Positions 27,646-35,617 of a DNA stretch of 64,000 bases are shown in pieces. Origin of the DNA: Deltaproteobacteria bacterium (lineage in GTDB: Bacteria > Desulfobacterota > B13-G15 > RBG-16-54-18). Under the pieces are notes generated by a model. It made no database searches. It was given only the letters and a program-made list of their open reading frames with translations, and was not told where the DNA came from. Made by a program: the position numbers and the translations under genes. Where the stretch lies: NCBI GenBank assembly GCA_016927065.1, contig JAFGNJ010000021.1, positions 20,289 to 84,288 of the forward strand, given 5' to 3'. Numbering within the stretch: the first letter of the stretch is position 1; the number at the start of each line of letters is the position of its first letter.

Positions 27646-30006
27646 TCATCTCAACTCAACAATGGTGACTGCCGGACCACCTTCGTTTAACTCCCCTGCC
27701 CTAAAATTCCTTACCCATTGGTGCCCTTTCAGATGTCCCTGTATCGCCTCTCTGAGTTTCCCTGAACCGACCCCATGAATGATCTGGACCCGATCATATT
27801 CATGCACGAGGGCGTCATCAAGAAACTTGTCTACCTGGGGGAGAGCCTCATCTACCCTGCAGCCAATCACGTTCAACTCTCCGTGGATTGCGGAGCCTGA
27901 TGTTTCCAGAGAACAATGATAGGCTATTGGCTGCTGTGTCTCTTCTTCAGTATGAGAAACAGGCCGCAACTCCGCCAACGGGGCCTTAACGCGTATGCCA
28001 CCGCAGGATACCTCTGCGCGGGGAGGATCATTGAAAAGCCCTACCACTATCCCTTCTTTGCCTAAGGATACGACCTCCACCCGATCCCCTTTGAAAAATT
28101 CTCCGTCGCCGCCTCCACGACGTCTTTCTTGCGGGAAGCGCCCCATGAAGTCGTCTTTTATTCGTTTGGCCTCGCCCTTTAACACCGAAGCCCCTTCTTG
28201 ATTTTCCTCGGCCTTCTTCAAGACCTGCCTGAGACGAACCTCTAAGGCATGAATGATCTTCTTTCCATCTTCCTCAGTTCGCGCAAGAATCCCCTGTTTT
28301 TTCTCCCGGATCACCTCCGCGGCACGGCACAGCCGATCCCGATGCTGCACGGCTTCTTCTTGTGCCCGAACCGCTGCCGCCCGCTCCCCCTCCAGCTCAT
28401 GGTGCAGGCGCTCAAGCTTTCCCATGAGTTCCTCCAGCTGACCGTGGACTTCATCCTGATACCCGTGGGCGTCATCCAAAATCTCCTTTTTGAGTCCCAG
28501 CCTCTGGGCGATAAGAAAGGTTTGACTCGTTCCCGGCCTTCCGTAAAGGAGGCGATAGGTGGGTTTGAGAGTCTTCTGATCAAATTCCACGGCTACGTTT
28601 ACTACACCCTCATGACGATAGGCATAGGCCTTCAAAGGATTAAAGTGACTGGTGACTACGGCATATCCGCCGCTCTGCCTGATATAATCCAGAAGCCCCA
28701 TGGCAAGGGCAGCCCCTTGAGAGTACTCTGTCCCAACCCCGATTTCATCTATGAGCAGCAAGGTCGTATCATCAATCCCATCCGTGACCCGATTAAGCCA
28801 CTGGACAAAAGAAGAAAAGGTGCTCAGATGTTCCTGAAGATTCTGCTCATCCCCGATATAGGCGAATACGTTTCGAAAGAAGGTTACCTCACTATCCGGG
28901 GCGGCGGGGATGTGTAATCCCGACTGTGCCATCAATGTTAGAAGGCCGAGGGTCTTCAGCGCAACGGTCTTCCCTCCTGTATTGGCCCCACTGATCACCA
29001 GGATTCTCTGACTATGGTCAAGGTGTAGATCAATGGGAACCACCTCTTCCCCCTTCCCTTCCTTCTGGGCCTGGATCAAGAGGGGGTGTCGTGCGGCTAT
29101 CATCCGCACCCGTCCCTCTGTGTTTATGGCGGGGTGAATACCATTCAGATACATACTCAATGTGGCCTTGGCATAGATGGCATCAACCCTCCCCTGGAGG
29201 GCCATGTCATGAAGGAGTTCATCTCGTTGTTCTCGGACTAGCGTGGTCAGTCCCTTAAGGATTTTTTCCTCTTCTTCTTTCTCTTCTCTCAGCAGGACGT
29301 TTAACTCATTATTGAGCTCTACGACCTCCAGAGGTTCCACATAAAGACTCATCCGTGACTGAGAGTAATCGTGAACGATCCCTTTAATCGTTCCTTTACA
29401 ATCGGCTCTGATCAAGAGCACCGCGCGGCCATTCCGCTGAGTAATTACCTCATCTTGGAGGGCCCCCTGTAATTCTTTGCGGTGCACGAGGGTGTCCAAT
29501 CGCTCCTGAATACCCTCCCGGACCTTCTTTATCTTCCCCCTGACCTTTTTAAGGTGGGGACTTGCCTCGTCATATATCTCACCCTTCGGACTAATGGCCC
29601 GCTCAATCTCTTTGAGCAGTCCTCCGGGGGCGAAAAAAGATTCCCCTATCTCCTTCAATGAGACATACCGTTCGTCCAATTCTCGAAAAAAGCGTTTCAG
29701 AGCATTGGACGCCCGAACAGAAGCAGCCACCGTCAAGATTTCCAGGGGGGAAAGTATCGTCCCCTCAATTCGAGTCCGCTGAAGGGGGGGTTCAATGTCT
29801 TCCATCCCGTGTAAGGGTACATGTGCCCCACCCTCCAGGATTTCTCTGAGGGCTGTTATCTCTATCAGGAGATCTTCAACCTGCCGGGGATCAGTGAGGG
29901 GCCAAATCCTCTCACACGCTCTTCTGCCTAGATCAGAAGAGGCAAAACCCGTAAGCAGGCTCACTATTTGATTATACTCCATCGAGGAAAGCGCGTGGGC
30001 ATCCAT
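27646..30006 (-). CDS. mutS2: MutS2 ATPase/endonuclease
   Basis: A 786-aa protein. It has the MutS core and coiled lever region, the Walker A motif SGANTGGKT and Walker B LLLIDEIGVG, a long coiled segment (~510-620), a small beta domain and a C-terminal Smr domain (~710-785; IHGVGSGKLR). Known family roles are suppression of homologous recombination and, more recently, rescue of collided ribosomes. In the Smr domain the usual LDLRG reads LNVIG, so the first Smr motif is degraded. It lies inside the yqeY-dnaG-rpoD operon. A Met at codon 9 is an alternative start. Confidence 0.95.
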   Translation of the reverse strand: MDAHALSSMEYNQIVSLLTGFASSDLGRRACERIWPLTDPRQVEDLLIEITALREILEGGAHVPLHGMEDIEPPLQRTRIEGTILSPLEILTVAASVRASNALKRFFRELDERYVSLKEIGESFFAPGGLLKEIERAISPKGEIYDEASPHLKKVRGKIKKVREGIQERLDTLVHRKELQGALQDEVITQRNGRAVLLIRADCKGTIKGIVHDYSQSRMSLYVEPLEVVELNNELNVLLREEKEEEEKILKGLTTLVREQRDELLHDMALQGRVDAIYAKATLSMYLNGIHPAINTEGRVRMIAARHPLLIQAQKEGKGEEVVPIDLHLDHSQRILVISGANTGGKTVALKTLGLLTLMAQSGLHIPAAPDSEVTFFRNVFAYIGDEQNLQEHLSTFSSFVQWLNRVTDGIDDTTLLLIDEIGVGTEYSQGAALAMGLLDYIRQSGGYAVVTSHFNPLKAYAYRHEGVVNVAVEFDQKTLKPTYRLLYGRPGTSQTFLIAQRLGLKKEILDDAHGYQDEVHGQLEELMGKLERLHHELEGERAAAVRAQEEAVQHRDRLCRAAEVIREKKQGILARTEEDGKKIIHALEVRLRQVLKKAEENQEGASVLKGEAKRIKDDFMGRFPQERRRGGGDGEFFKGDRVEVVSLGKEGIVVGLFNDPPRAEVSCGGIRVKAPLAELRPVSHTEEETQQPIAYHCSLETSGSAIHGELNVIGCRVDEALPQVDKFLDDALVHEYDRVQIIHGVGSGKLREAIQGHLKGHQWVRNFRAGELNEGGPAVTIVELR

Positions 30007-30035
30007 CTCGTGAACGATTTCCTTGGGGATATAAT

Positions 30036-30054
30036 ATGCACCCCCTCAGTGCAT
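30036..30054. promoter_or_regulatory. inverted repeat upstream of mutS2
   Basis: ATGCAC and GTGCAT form 6-bp arms around a 7-bp C-rich centre, next to a TATTAT-like box on the minus strand, about 30-50 bp before the mutS2 start. It may be an operator or a short hairpin. Confidence 0.25.
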
Positions 30055-30128
30055 TATGTGTCACTTACCTTAACTAACTATGTGAACCATGCAATAGAAT
30101 TACAGTAAGCGAACTGCAGCTCTTTTGA

Positions 30129-30575
30129 TTATCCCGAGAGCCTTTTGTGAACCAATTCGTTGACCACCTTCCCCTCAGCCCTACCGGCGATCCGGGGCAT
30201 CAGGACCTTCATCACCTTCCCCATCTCTTGAGGGGTAGAGACCCCCGTCTCCTCCAAGGCCTTGGAAATCTCTGCCTCCAGCTCTTCGGGGGTAAGCTGT
30301 TGTGGTAAAAAAGCTTGAAGGACTTCTAATTCCTTCTTCTCTTTGGCCACCAGATCTTCCCTCTGGCCGGTCTTAAATTGCTCTATGGATTCCTTGCCCC
30401 TTTTTATTAATCCCGATATTACTTGGATCTCTTCCTGCTCCGATAATTCCTTACGAAGCTCCTTTTCCTTATTTTGGACGGCCGCCAGAGCTAATCGAAG
30501 GGTAGAAAGCTTCGATTTTTCTTTTTCTTTGGCGGCAGACTTCATATCCTCCATTAATCTCTCTTTAATGCCCAT
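30129..30575 (-). CDS. yqeY: YqeY/GatB-domain protein
   Basis: A 148-aa helical protein (MGIKERLMEDMKSAAKEKEK opening, central EEELEAEI-type charged helices, C-terminal GRAEGKVVNELV) of the YqeY family, which shares a domain with the tail of GatB and probably binds tRNA. It is the first gene of the yqeY-mutS2-dnaG-rpoD unit; rpsU, often found with it, is not upstream here. A near-consensus promoter lies about 40 bp before the start. Its exact role is unknown in any organism. Confidence 0.92.
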   Translation of the reverse strand: MGIKERLMEDMKSAAKEKEKSKLSTLRLALAAVQNKEKELRKELSEQEEIQVISGLIKRGKESIEQFKTGQREDLVAKEKKELEVLQAFLPQQLTPEELEAEISKALEETGVSTPQEMGKVMKVLMPRIAGRAEGKVVNELVHKRLSG

Positions 30576-30613
30576 TAAGACCTCTCTTAAAATCTTATTT
30601 ACTTAAATTTATA

Positions 30614-30641
30614 AGTATAACACCATAAAACAACAAGTCAA
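30614..30641 (-). promoter_or_regulatory. sigma-70-type promoter of the yqeY-mutS2-dnaG-rpoD unit
   Basis: On the minus strand TTGACT (30641-30636), a 16-bp spacer and TATACT (30619-30614) match the consensus at five of six positions each. Confidence 0.6.
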
Positions 30642-30676
30642 GAAGCCGATACAATTTACCAAAAAATACTAAATAC

Positions 30677-30705
30677 TTGACAACAAGAAGAAAAAACTGT
30701 AAACA
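30677..30705 (+). promoter_or_regulatory. candidate promoter of the PilZ gene
   Basis: AAATACTTGACAA contains a perfect TTGACA at 30677, followed 17 bp on by TAAACA. The same AAATACTTGACAA string occurs before the receiver gene at 34171, which supports a shared promoter type. Confidence 0.4.
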
Positions 30706-30776
30706 AATAAAAAGCTATTGCAACACGGTCTTGTCTTAAGCCTTAAAAAGTATACAATGTTACTATATGGAAGCTT

Positions 30777-31184
30777 ATGGTTGATGAAGAGAAAGAGAGA
30801 CGAAGATTTCAACGCATTTTCTTCTCTTTAAAAGATGAGATCATAGGTATCTTTAGCTTTCCAGACCTTCAAAGAGGTGTATTAGCGGCGCATATCATCA
30901 ATGTAAGTGAAGGTGGTATGGGTCTCGTCCTCAACAAAGAAGAGAAGAACAGAATTAAAAAAGGGGATCAGCTAACCCTTGCTCAGGTCAGGGGAATAAA
31001 AGGCCTCGAATCCCTCAGACACGTAGAGGTTGAAATTAAATGGATTCTTGACAATCCATCCTTAGAATTAATCGGATTTGGCTGTGAATTCGTTAACTTC
31101 ACTGAGCTCTTGCAAGATGCACTCAGGGTTTTTATCGATTCTTGGTATAGGCTTAAAATGGGGGAACCAAAGGATACAGCATAA
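30777..31184 (+). CDS. PilZ-domain c-di-GMP-binding protein
   Basis: A 135-aa single-domain protein. The N-terminal Arg cluster (ERRRFQR, ~7-13) and NVSEGGMG (~42-49) match the PilZ signature RxxxR ... (D/N)xSxxG, so it should bind cyclic di-GMP. No other domain or membrane segment is seen, so it probably acts by contact with a partner. It is the only c-di-GMP receptor visible in a window that encodes three c-di-GMP enzymes. The ribosome binding site is weak. The following SPFH gene starts about 100 bp later and may be a separate unit. Confidence 0.85.
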   Translation: MVDEEKERRRFQRIFFSLKDEIIGIFSFPDLQRGVLAAHIINVSEGGMGLVLNKEEKNRIKKGDQLTLAQVRGIKGLESLRHVEVEIKWILDNPSLELIGFGCEFVNFTELLQDALRVFIDSWYRLKMGEPKDTA

Positions 31185-31286
31185 AGAAGTAGTGACTGCC
31201 AAAAAACATAATCCCATCGTGCCTTCGTGATCAAGGAATTTTTTTATGGGGGCTAGCCGCAATTGACTGAATAAAAGGAGGTATAT

Positions 31287-32405
31287 ATGGGTAAGAATAA
31301 CGTCGTTTTTTTGGAGGTCATAGAATGGTTCGACGAGACCGGCCGGGAACTGGTGCACCGGATACCGGAAGAGGGATCGGGTGAGATCAAATTAGGGGCC
31401 CAGCTCATCGTCAGAGAAAGTCAGGCTGCTGTTCTGTTTTATAAAGGAAAGGCCGGCGATGCCTTCGCTCCCGGCCGTCACACCCTGACGACGGCCAATA
31501 TCCCGGTCTTGACCAAGATCTTGGCCATTCCCTGGGCCATGACCAGCCCCCTGCGTGCCGAGGTATACCTCGTCAACATGAAGGTTTTCCCCAACCTCAA
31601 GTGGGGTACGAGAGATCCAGTGGCCTTCAAGGACGCGGATCTCGGCCTCATCCGCCTCAGGGCCCACGGCGTATTCAACATTCAAGTGGTCCAGCCGGTG
31701 CTCTTTATCAACACCCTGGTGGGGACCATGGGGATATTCACGGCAGATGAAATCGAGGAATACCTCAAGCGGGTCATCGTCTCGCGCTTCAATGACCATT
31801 TGGGAGAACACCTGGACAGCCTCTTCAACCTCCCCGGACGCTATGACGAACTCTCGGAAGGTCTGCAAAAGCGACTGCAAGCGGATTTCAGCCGCTTCGG
31901 CATCGGGTTGGAGCACATCTATATTACCTCCATCACCCCGCCGCCCGAGGTGCAGCAGGCCATCGATGATAAGAGCCGTCTCGGTGTGCTTCAGGATCTG
32001 GACAAATTAATCAAGATGAAGGCGGCCATAGCCATGGAAAAGGCTGCGGAGTCGACCGCCTCAGCCGGTTCCGGTATGGGCATGGGTATGGGGCTCATGA
32101 TGCCGGCCATGTTTGCCGAGGCACTGAGGCCCCAGGCCAAGGTACCTCAGCAAACAGCCACATGCCCGGACTGCAACAATCCTATACCCACAGACGCCAC
32201 CTTCTGCCCCCACTGCGGTCACCAGCAGGTGGTGTTCCATCAATGTGCCACCTGCGGCAAAAACATACCGCCGAACGCCAAGTTCTGCTCCAAGTGCGGA
32301 AGTCCGACGGATACAAAACCGGCGCCCAAGGTCTGCCCCCAGTGTAAGGTCGAAAACCTACCCGACGCCATCTTCTGCAACCAGTGCGGGGAAAAATTGA
32401 CATAG
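31287..32405 (+). CDS. SPFH/Band-7-like protein with three C-terminal zinc ribbons
   Basis: A 372-aa protein of the YdjI type. Residues ~10-250 form an SPFH-like domain (repeated beta strands such as LIVRESQAAVLFYKGK, then a helical part). A Gly/Met-rich linker (~255-280) follows, then three zinc ribbons with CxxC pairs: CPDC/CPHC (~291-310), CATC/CSKC (~320-340) and CPQC/CNQC (~352-368). There is no membrane helix, so it should be a cytosolic or membrane-associated scaffold. The start has AAAGGAGG 6 bases upstream. The next gene begins on the base after its stop and also encodes zinc ribbons, so the two products likely work together. The biological role of the pair is not established. Confidence 0.88.
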   Translation: MGKNNVVFLEVIEWFDETGRELVHRIPEEGSGEIKLGAQLIVRESQAAVLFYKGKAGDAFAPGRHTLTTANIPVLTKILAIPWAMTSPLRAEVYLVNMKVFPNLKWGTRDPVAFKDADLGLIRLRAHGVFNIQVVQPVLFINTLVGTMGIFTADEIEEYLKRVIVSRFNDHLGEHLDSLFNLPGRYDELSEGLQKRLQADFSRFGIGLEHIYITSITPPPEVQQAIDDKSRLGVLQDLDKLIKMKAAIAMEKAAESTASAGSGMGMGMGLMMPAMFAEALRPQAKVPQQTATCPDCNNPIPTDATFCPHCGHQQVVFHQCATCGKNIPPNAKFCSKCGSPTDTKPAPKVCPQCKVENLPDAIFCNQCGEKLT

Positions 32406-33632
32406 ATGGGTTTCACCATTGAGCAAGAGTGTCCCCAATGCGGTGCCCCCATTGACCTGGACGAAACCGATCACCTGATCCTCTGCCCCTATTGCCATGT
32501 CAAAAATTACCTCTTCGCCCGAGACTATTTCCGCCTGCTCTTACCCCATAAGGCGCCTGATCACGATATTATCTATGCACCGTATATACGCATGAAAGGC
32601 GAGGTATACCTCTGCAAGGGCGCGTCTATCCGCCACAGCATTGTGGACGTCACCCATCAGGGCTCGGGATCAAAGCAGTTGCCCGTTTCACTGGGGATCA
32701 GACCCCAGGCCATGAAGATGCGATTTGCCACCCCGGAGGTACCGGGGACCTTCCTGCAATGCACGCTCAGCCCTTCAGATGTGCTGACCACGATGAACAA
32801 GCGCACGTCGGTTTTCTCGCCGGGCAAACTCTTCCACCGTGCCTATATCGGTGAGACCTTCAGCCTTATCTACCAACCCCTCTTTGTGCACGACAACAGG
32901 GTGTACGATGCGGTGATCAACAGACCTCTGGCCCAACTGCCCGATAGCGAAGATGTGTTTCCCCCAGCAAAAGATGCACATCCGAAGTGGAACATCACCT
33001 TTATGGCCACTCTATGCCCGCAGTGCGGCTGGAACCTCGAGGGAGAACGGGACAGCGTGGTCTTGACCTGCGGTAATTGCGATACGGCCTGGGAGGCGTC
33101 AGAGGCTCATTTTACCCCCGTAGCCTTCGGTGTGGTTTCCGGCAGGGGGGACAATATCAACTATCTGCCCTTTTGGAAGATAACCGCCCGAGATGAAGGG
33201 CTGGGTATTAACACTTATGGTGATTTTATCCGAGTCACAAAACAGCCCGCGGTGATGCAGAGCGGTCTAAGCAACACAGCGTTGTCTTTCTGGATCCCGG
33301 CCTTTAAAATTCGACCAAAAATTTTTTTGCGTCTGGCCAAACAGATGACCATCTTGCAGAGAGACTGGACCATGGAAGAGCGCATCCCCAAGAAGACCCT
33401 CTATCCCGTGACGCTCCCGCACAGTGAGGCCATCCAGAGCTTGAACGTCACCCTGGCCAGTGCTGTGATGACCAGAAGTAAATTCTTCCCACTGCTTCCA
33501 GACGTCAACTTTACCGTCATACAATCCCACCTGGTCTACCTTCCTTTTAGGGCCGTAGGCAACGATATGATCGAGGAACACCTAAATATCTGTATCAACA
33601 AAAATACTCTTAAGTACGGCCATTATCTCTAG
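32406..33632 (+). CDS. zinc-ribbon protein partnered with the SPFH protein
   Basis: A 408-aa protein with two zinc ribbons: CPQC ... CPYC at ~9-31 and CPQC ... CGNC at ~201-223. Between and after them are beta-rich segments with no recognised fold. No membrane helix or signal peptide is seen. It resembles the TFIIB-type zinc-ribbon proteins that accompany YdjI-like SPFH proteins. It starts directly after the SPFH stop with no strong ribosome binding site, which points to translational coupling. Function unknown; a role in sensing or clamping membrane stress with its partner is only inference. Confidence 0.8.
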   Translation: MGFTIEQECPQCGAPIDLDETDHLILCPYCHVKNYLFARDYFRLLLPHKAPDHDIIYAPYIRMKGEVYLCKGASIRHSIVDVTHQGSGSKQLPVSLGIRPQAMKMRFATPEVPGTFLQCTLSPSDVLTTMNKRTSVFSPGKLFHRAYIGETFSLIYQPLFVHDNRVYDAVINRPLAQLPDSEDVFPPAKDAHPKWNITFMATLCPQCGWNLEGERDSVVLTCGNCDTAWEASEAHFTPVAFGVVSGRGDNINYLPFWKITARDEGLGINTYGDFIRVTKQPAVMQSGLSNTALSFWIPAFKIRPKIFLRLAKQMTILQRDWTMEERIPKKTLYPVTLPHSEAIQSLNVTLASAVMTRSKFFPLLPDVNFTVIQSHLVYLPFRAVGNDMIEEHLNICINKNTLKYGHYL

Positions 33633-33849
33633 GCAAATGGTACTGTGGGGTCAGGATACCACAATTATTGCTTGACTACGCGGGATAAAGGCGTTATTCT
33701 CGGCTACCAGACAAAAAAGAAGGGAGATTCCCCTAAAACCTCAGAAGGACGTAATGGGATCGAAGAGATGTCTGAAATATGGTTGTGCTTATTAGAAAGA
33801 TCCTTTTCTTCGACAGTGCCTTACTGCTGTAAGATGGCGAATCCTATAC

Positions 33850-34140
33850 GTGACTGTGCAACCGAGTAGTAAGTTTAGAATGGGGGTTATCGTATTAGTA
33901 ATCAGTCAGTTCCTTGGATGGGGGGGTATTGTTTTGTTGTGTTCCTTGGTCATCAAGACAAGCAAACCTGCTATGCATTTCTTTGGTGTCGGTATCTACA
34001 CAGTAAGTTGGGGATTGTTCGGTGGGGGAGTAATACTGGCGGGTCCCAAAGGAATCCACATCGTACGAAATATATTAAAGAAATATTTGGTATTTTTGTC
34101 TCCTCGATTCAAGGGTGCTAAAAAAGACGGTAACCTTTGA
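33850..34140 (+). CDS. small two-helix membrane protein
   Basis: Up to 96 aa from a GTG, or 86 aa from the ATG at 33880. It has two hydrophobic helices (~11-34 and ~45-66) and a basic C-terminus after a GPKG turn. The layout resembles small membrane proteins annotated as transporter suffix domains, but the match is from memory. The upstream stretch 33633-33849 has no convincing gene and includes a TGGGGTCAGG string seen in some repeat elements. Confidence 0.5.
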   Translation: MTVQPSSKFRMGVIVLVISQFLGWGGIVLLCSLVIKTSKPAMHFFGVGIYTVSWGLFGGGVILAGPKGIHIVRNILKKYLVFLSPRFKGAKKDGNL

Positions 34141-34175
34141 ATCTCAATACCTCGAATTTCTTCTCTGTTAAATAC

Positions 34176-34204
34176 TTGACAATAATAGTTATTATATGTT
34201 AACA
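34176..34204 (+). promoter_or_regulatory. candidate promoter of the receiver gene
   Basis: A perfect TTGACA at 34176 with TTAACA 17 bp downstream, set in AT-rich DNA; the upstream context AAATAC is identical to that of the PilZ-gene promoter. Confidence 0.4.
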
Positions 34205-34279
34205 TTTTCTATACGTTGCATGCAAAAATTGTTTTTTGGAAGACAATAAATCAAGAACAATATAATAAAAGAATAAACA

Positions 34280-35596
34280 GTGCCAACAAAAATCCTCATT
34301 GCCGACGACAGCACTACAATTCAAAAGGTCTTCGAGAGGACCTTTCCTCTCGATGAGTTTACACTCAGCTTCGCCAACAATGGTGAAGAGGCATTGACCA
34401 AGGCAAGAACGGAAAACCCGCAGCTGATTATAGCAGATATCAACATGCCGGCAAAAAACGGATTCGAAGTATGTGAGGCGGCAAAAAATGACCCTACCTT
34501 GAAGGCCATCCCTATTTTGCTGCTGATAGGGATCTTAGACGACTTTGATGAAGAGGAAAGCCGTCGAGTAGGTGCTGATGGTTTTATCATCAAGCCCTTC
34601 GAAGCCAATGCCGCAATTGGAAAAGTTCGTGAGATCCTAAGCAAAGGAGGGATCAATCCTCCACTGAGAGAATCTCTAGAGGGGCAAGCAGAAGAACTAC
34701 TTGAACTCACAGACACCATCGAAGGAACCCCTGCCATGCCGGCACCACCCTCTCAAGGGAAAGGAACTGAAGATATATTAGACCTAGAAAATTTCTTAAA
34801 GGAACCTACTTCTACACCAACACCACAAGAAAAGGTAACTGAAGACATATTAGATCTTGGAGATATCGTAGCGCAATCCCCTCCTAAAAAAACACCGCCA
34901 CCTCAAGAAAAGCAAGATGATGAGTTTGTCCTGCATACTCCCCTGAGGGACCTCGAGACAGAATTAATGTCGGAATTCCCAGAGGAGGAAGAAAAAAAAG
35001 AGGCAGAAACGCCCTTAGTGCATGCGGAAGAAGAAGTGAAAGAGTCTTTAAGCCTCGAGACAGAATTGAAATTTGATTTGCCGGGGGAGAGCAAAGAAGA
35101 AGTGGGAGCTCCTTTAGTGCAGGAAACGGGAGAGCCTTTAAAGCTTGATCTGGACCTCCCCTTCGATGAGATGGAGTCTGAACCTCAAGCTCAGGATTCT
35201 GACTGGACTAAACTATTTGGCGATTTGAATATTGAAGGGTCTGATCAGGAGATCAAAGATGAAAGACTCGGTTCCATCCTCGGCGAGAGCGCCTCGGAAC
35301 TGGAGAAAATAGAAGGACTGACTCAAGGCAAAGTGGACGATACCGAAAAAAAAGTAGAGGAGTTCGCAGAAAAGTTCATGGATGAATTTGAGCCTGTCTT
35401 TGAGCCGGAAGAAGAAGTGCAACAGATCGGAATTAAAAAAGACGTGGGCATCCCTGCAATGAAGGATGCAGAAGACCTGGGAGAGAAGGTACCCTCATCA
35501 GTGGGCCATGAATTGAAAGAGGTTGTAGAGGAAATTATCAGAAAAAGGGTTCCTGAATTGGTGCGTCAGGAGATAAATCGGTTGAAAAAGGAGTAA
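34280..35596 (+). CDS. response regulator with long acidic tail
   Basis: A 438-aa protein. Residues 1-122 are a receiver domain (IADDS, phospho-acceptor in IADINMP, the usual Thr position occupied by Ile in LLIGILDD, KPFE with the conserved Lys). Residues ~130-400 are low-complexity and very rich in Glu, Pro and Ser, with short repeats such as TEDILDL (twice) and ETEL motifs. The last ~25 residues form a charged amphipathic helix (EEIIRKRVPELVRQEINRLKKE within it). No DNA-binding or enzyme domain is present. The product may be a scaffold for other proteins, as in receivers with polar or clustering roles. The start is GTG with a weak ribosome binding site. valS follows 21 bp later. Confidence 0.82.
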   Translation: MPTKILIADDSTTIQKVFERTFPLDEFTLSFANNGEEALTKARTENPQLIIADINMPAKNGFEVCEAAKNDPTLKAIPILLLIGILDDFDEEESRRVGADGFIIKPFEANAAIGKVREILSKGGINPPLRESLEGQAEELLELTDTIEGTPAMPAPPSQGKGTEDILDLENFLKEPTSTPTPQEKVTEDILDLGDIVAQSPPKKTPPPQEKQDDEFVLHTPLRDLETELMSEFPEEEEKKEAETPLVHAEEEVKESLSLETELKFDLPGESKEEVGAPLVQETGEPLKLDLDLPFDEMESEPQAQDSDWTKLFGDLNIEGSDQEIKDERLGSILGESASELEKIEGLTQGKVDDTEKKVEEFAEKFMDEFEPVFEPEEEVQQIGIKKDVGIPAMKDAEDLGEKVPSSVGHELKEVVEEIIRKRVPELVRQEINRLKKE

Positions 35597-35617
35597 GGAG
35601 GATGAAAGACTATCGTC

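Noticed and set aside
33645..33869. 74-codon plus-strand open frame
   Set aside because: Composition is not protein-like, there is no ribosome binding site, and it overlaps the better small membrane protein gene.
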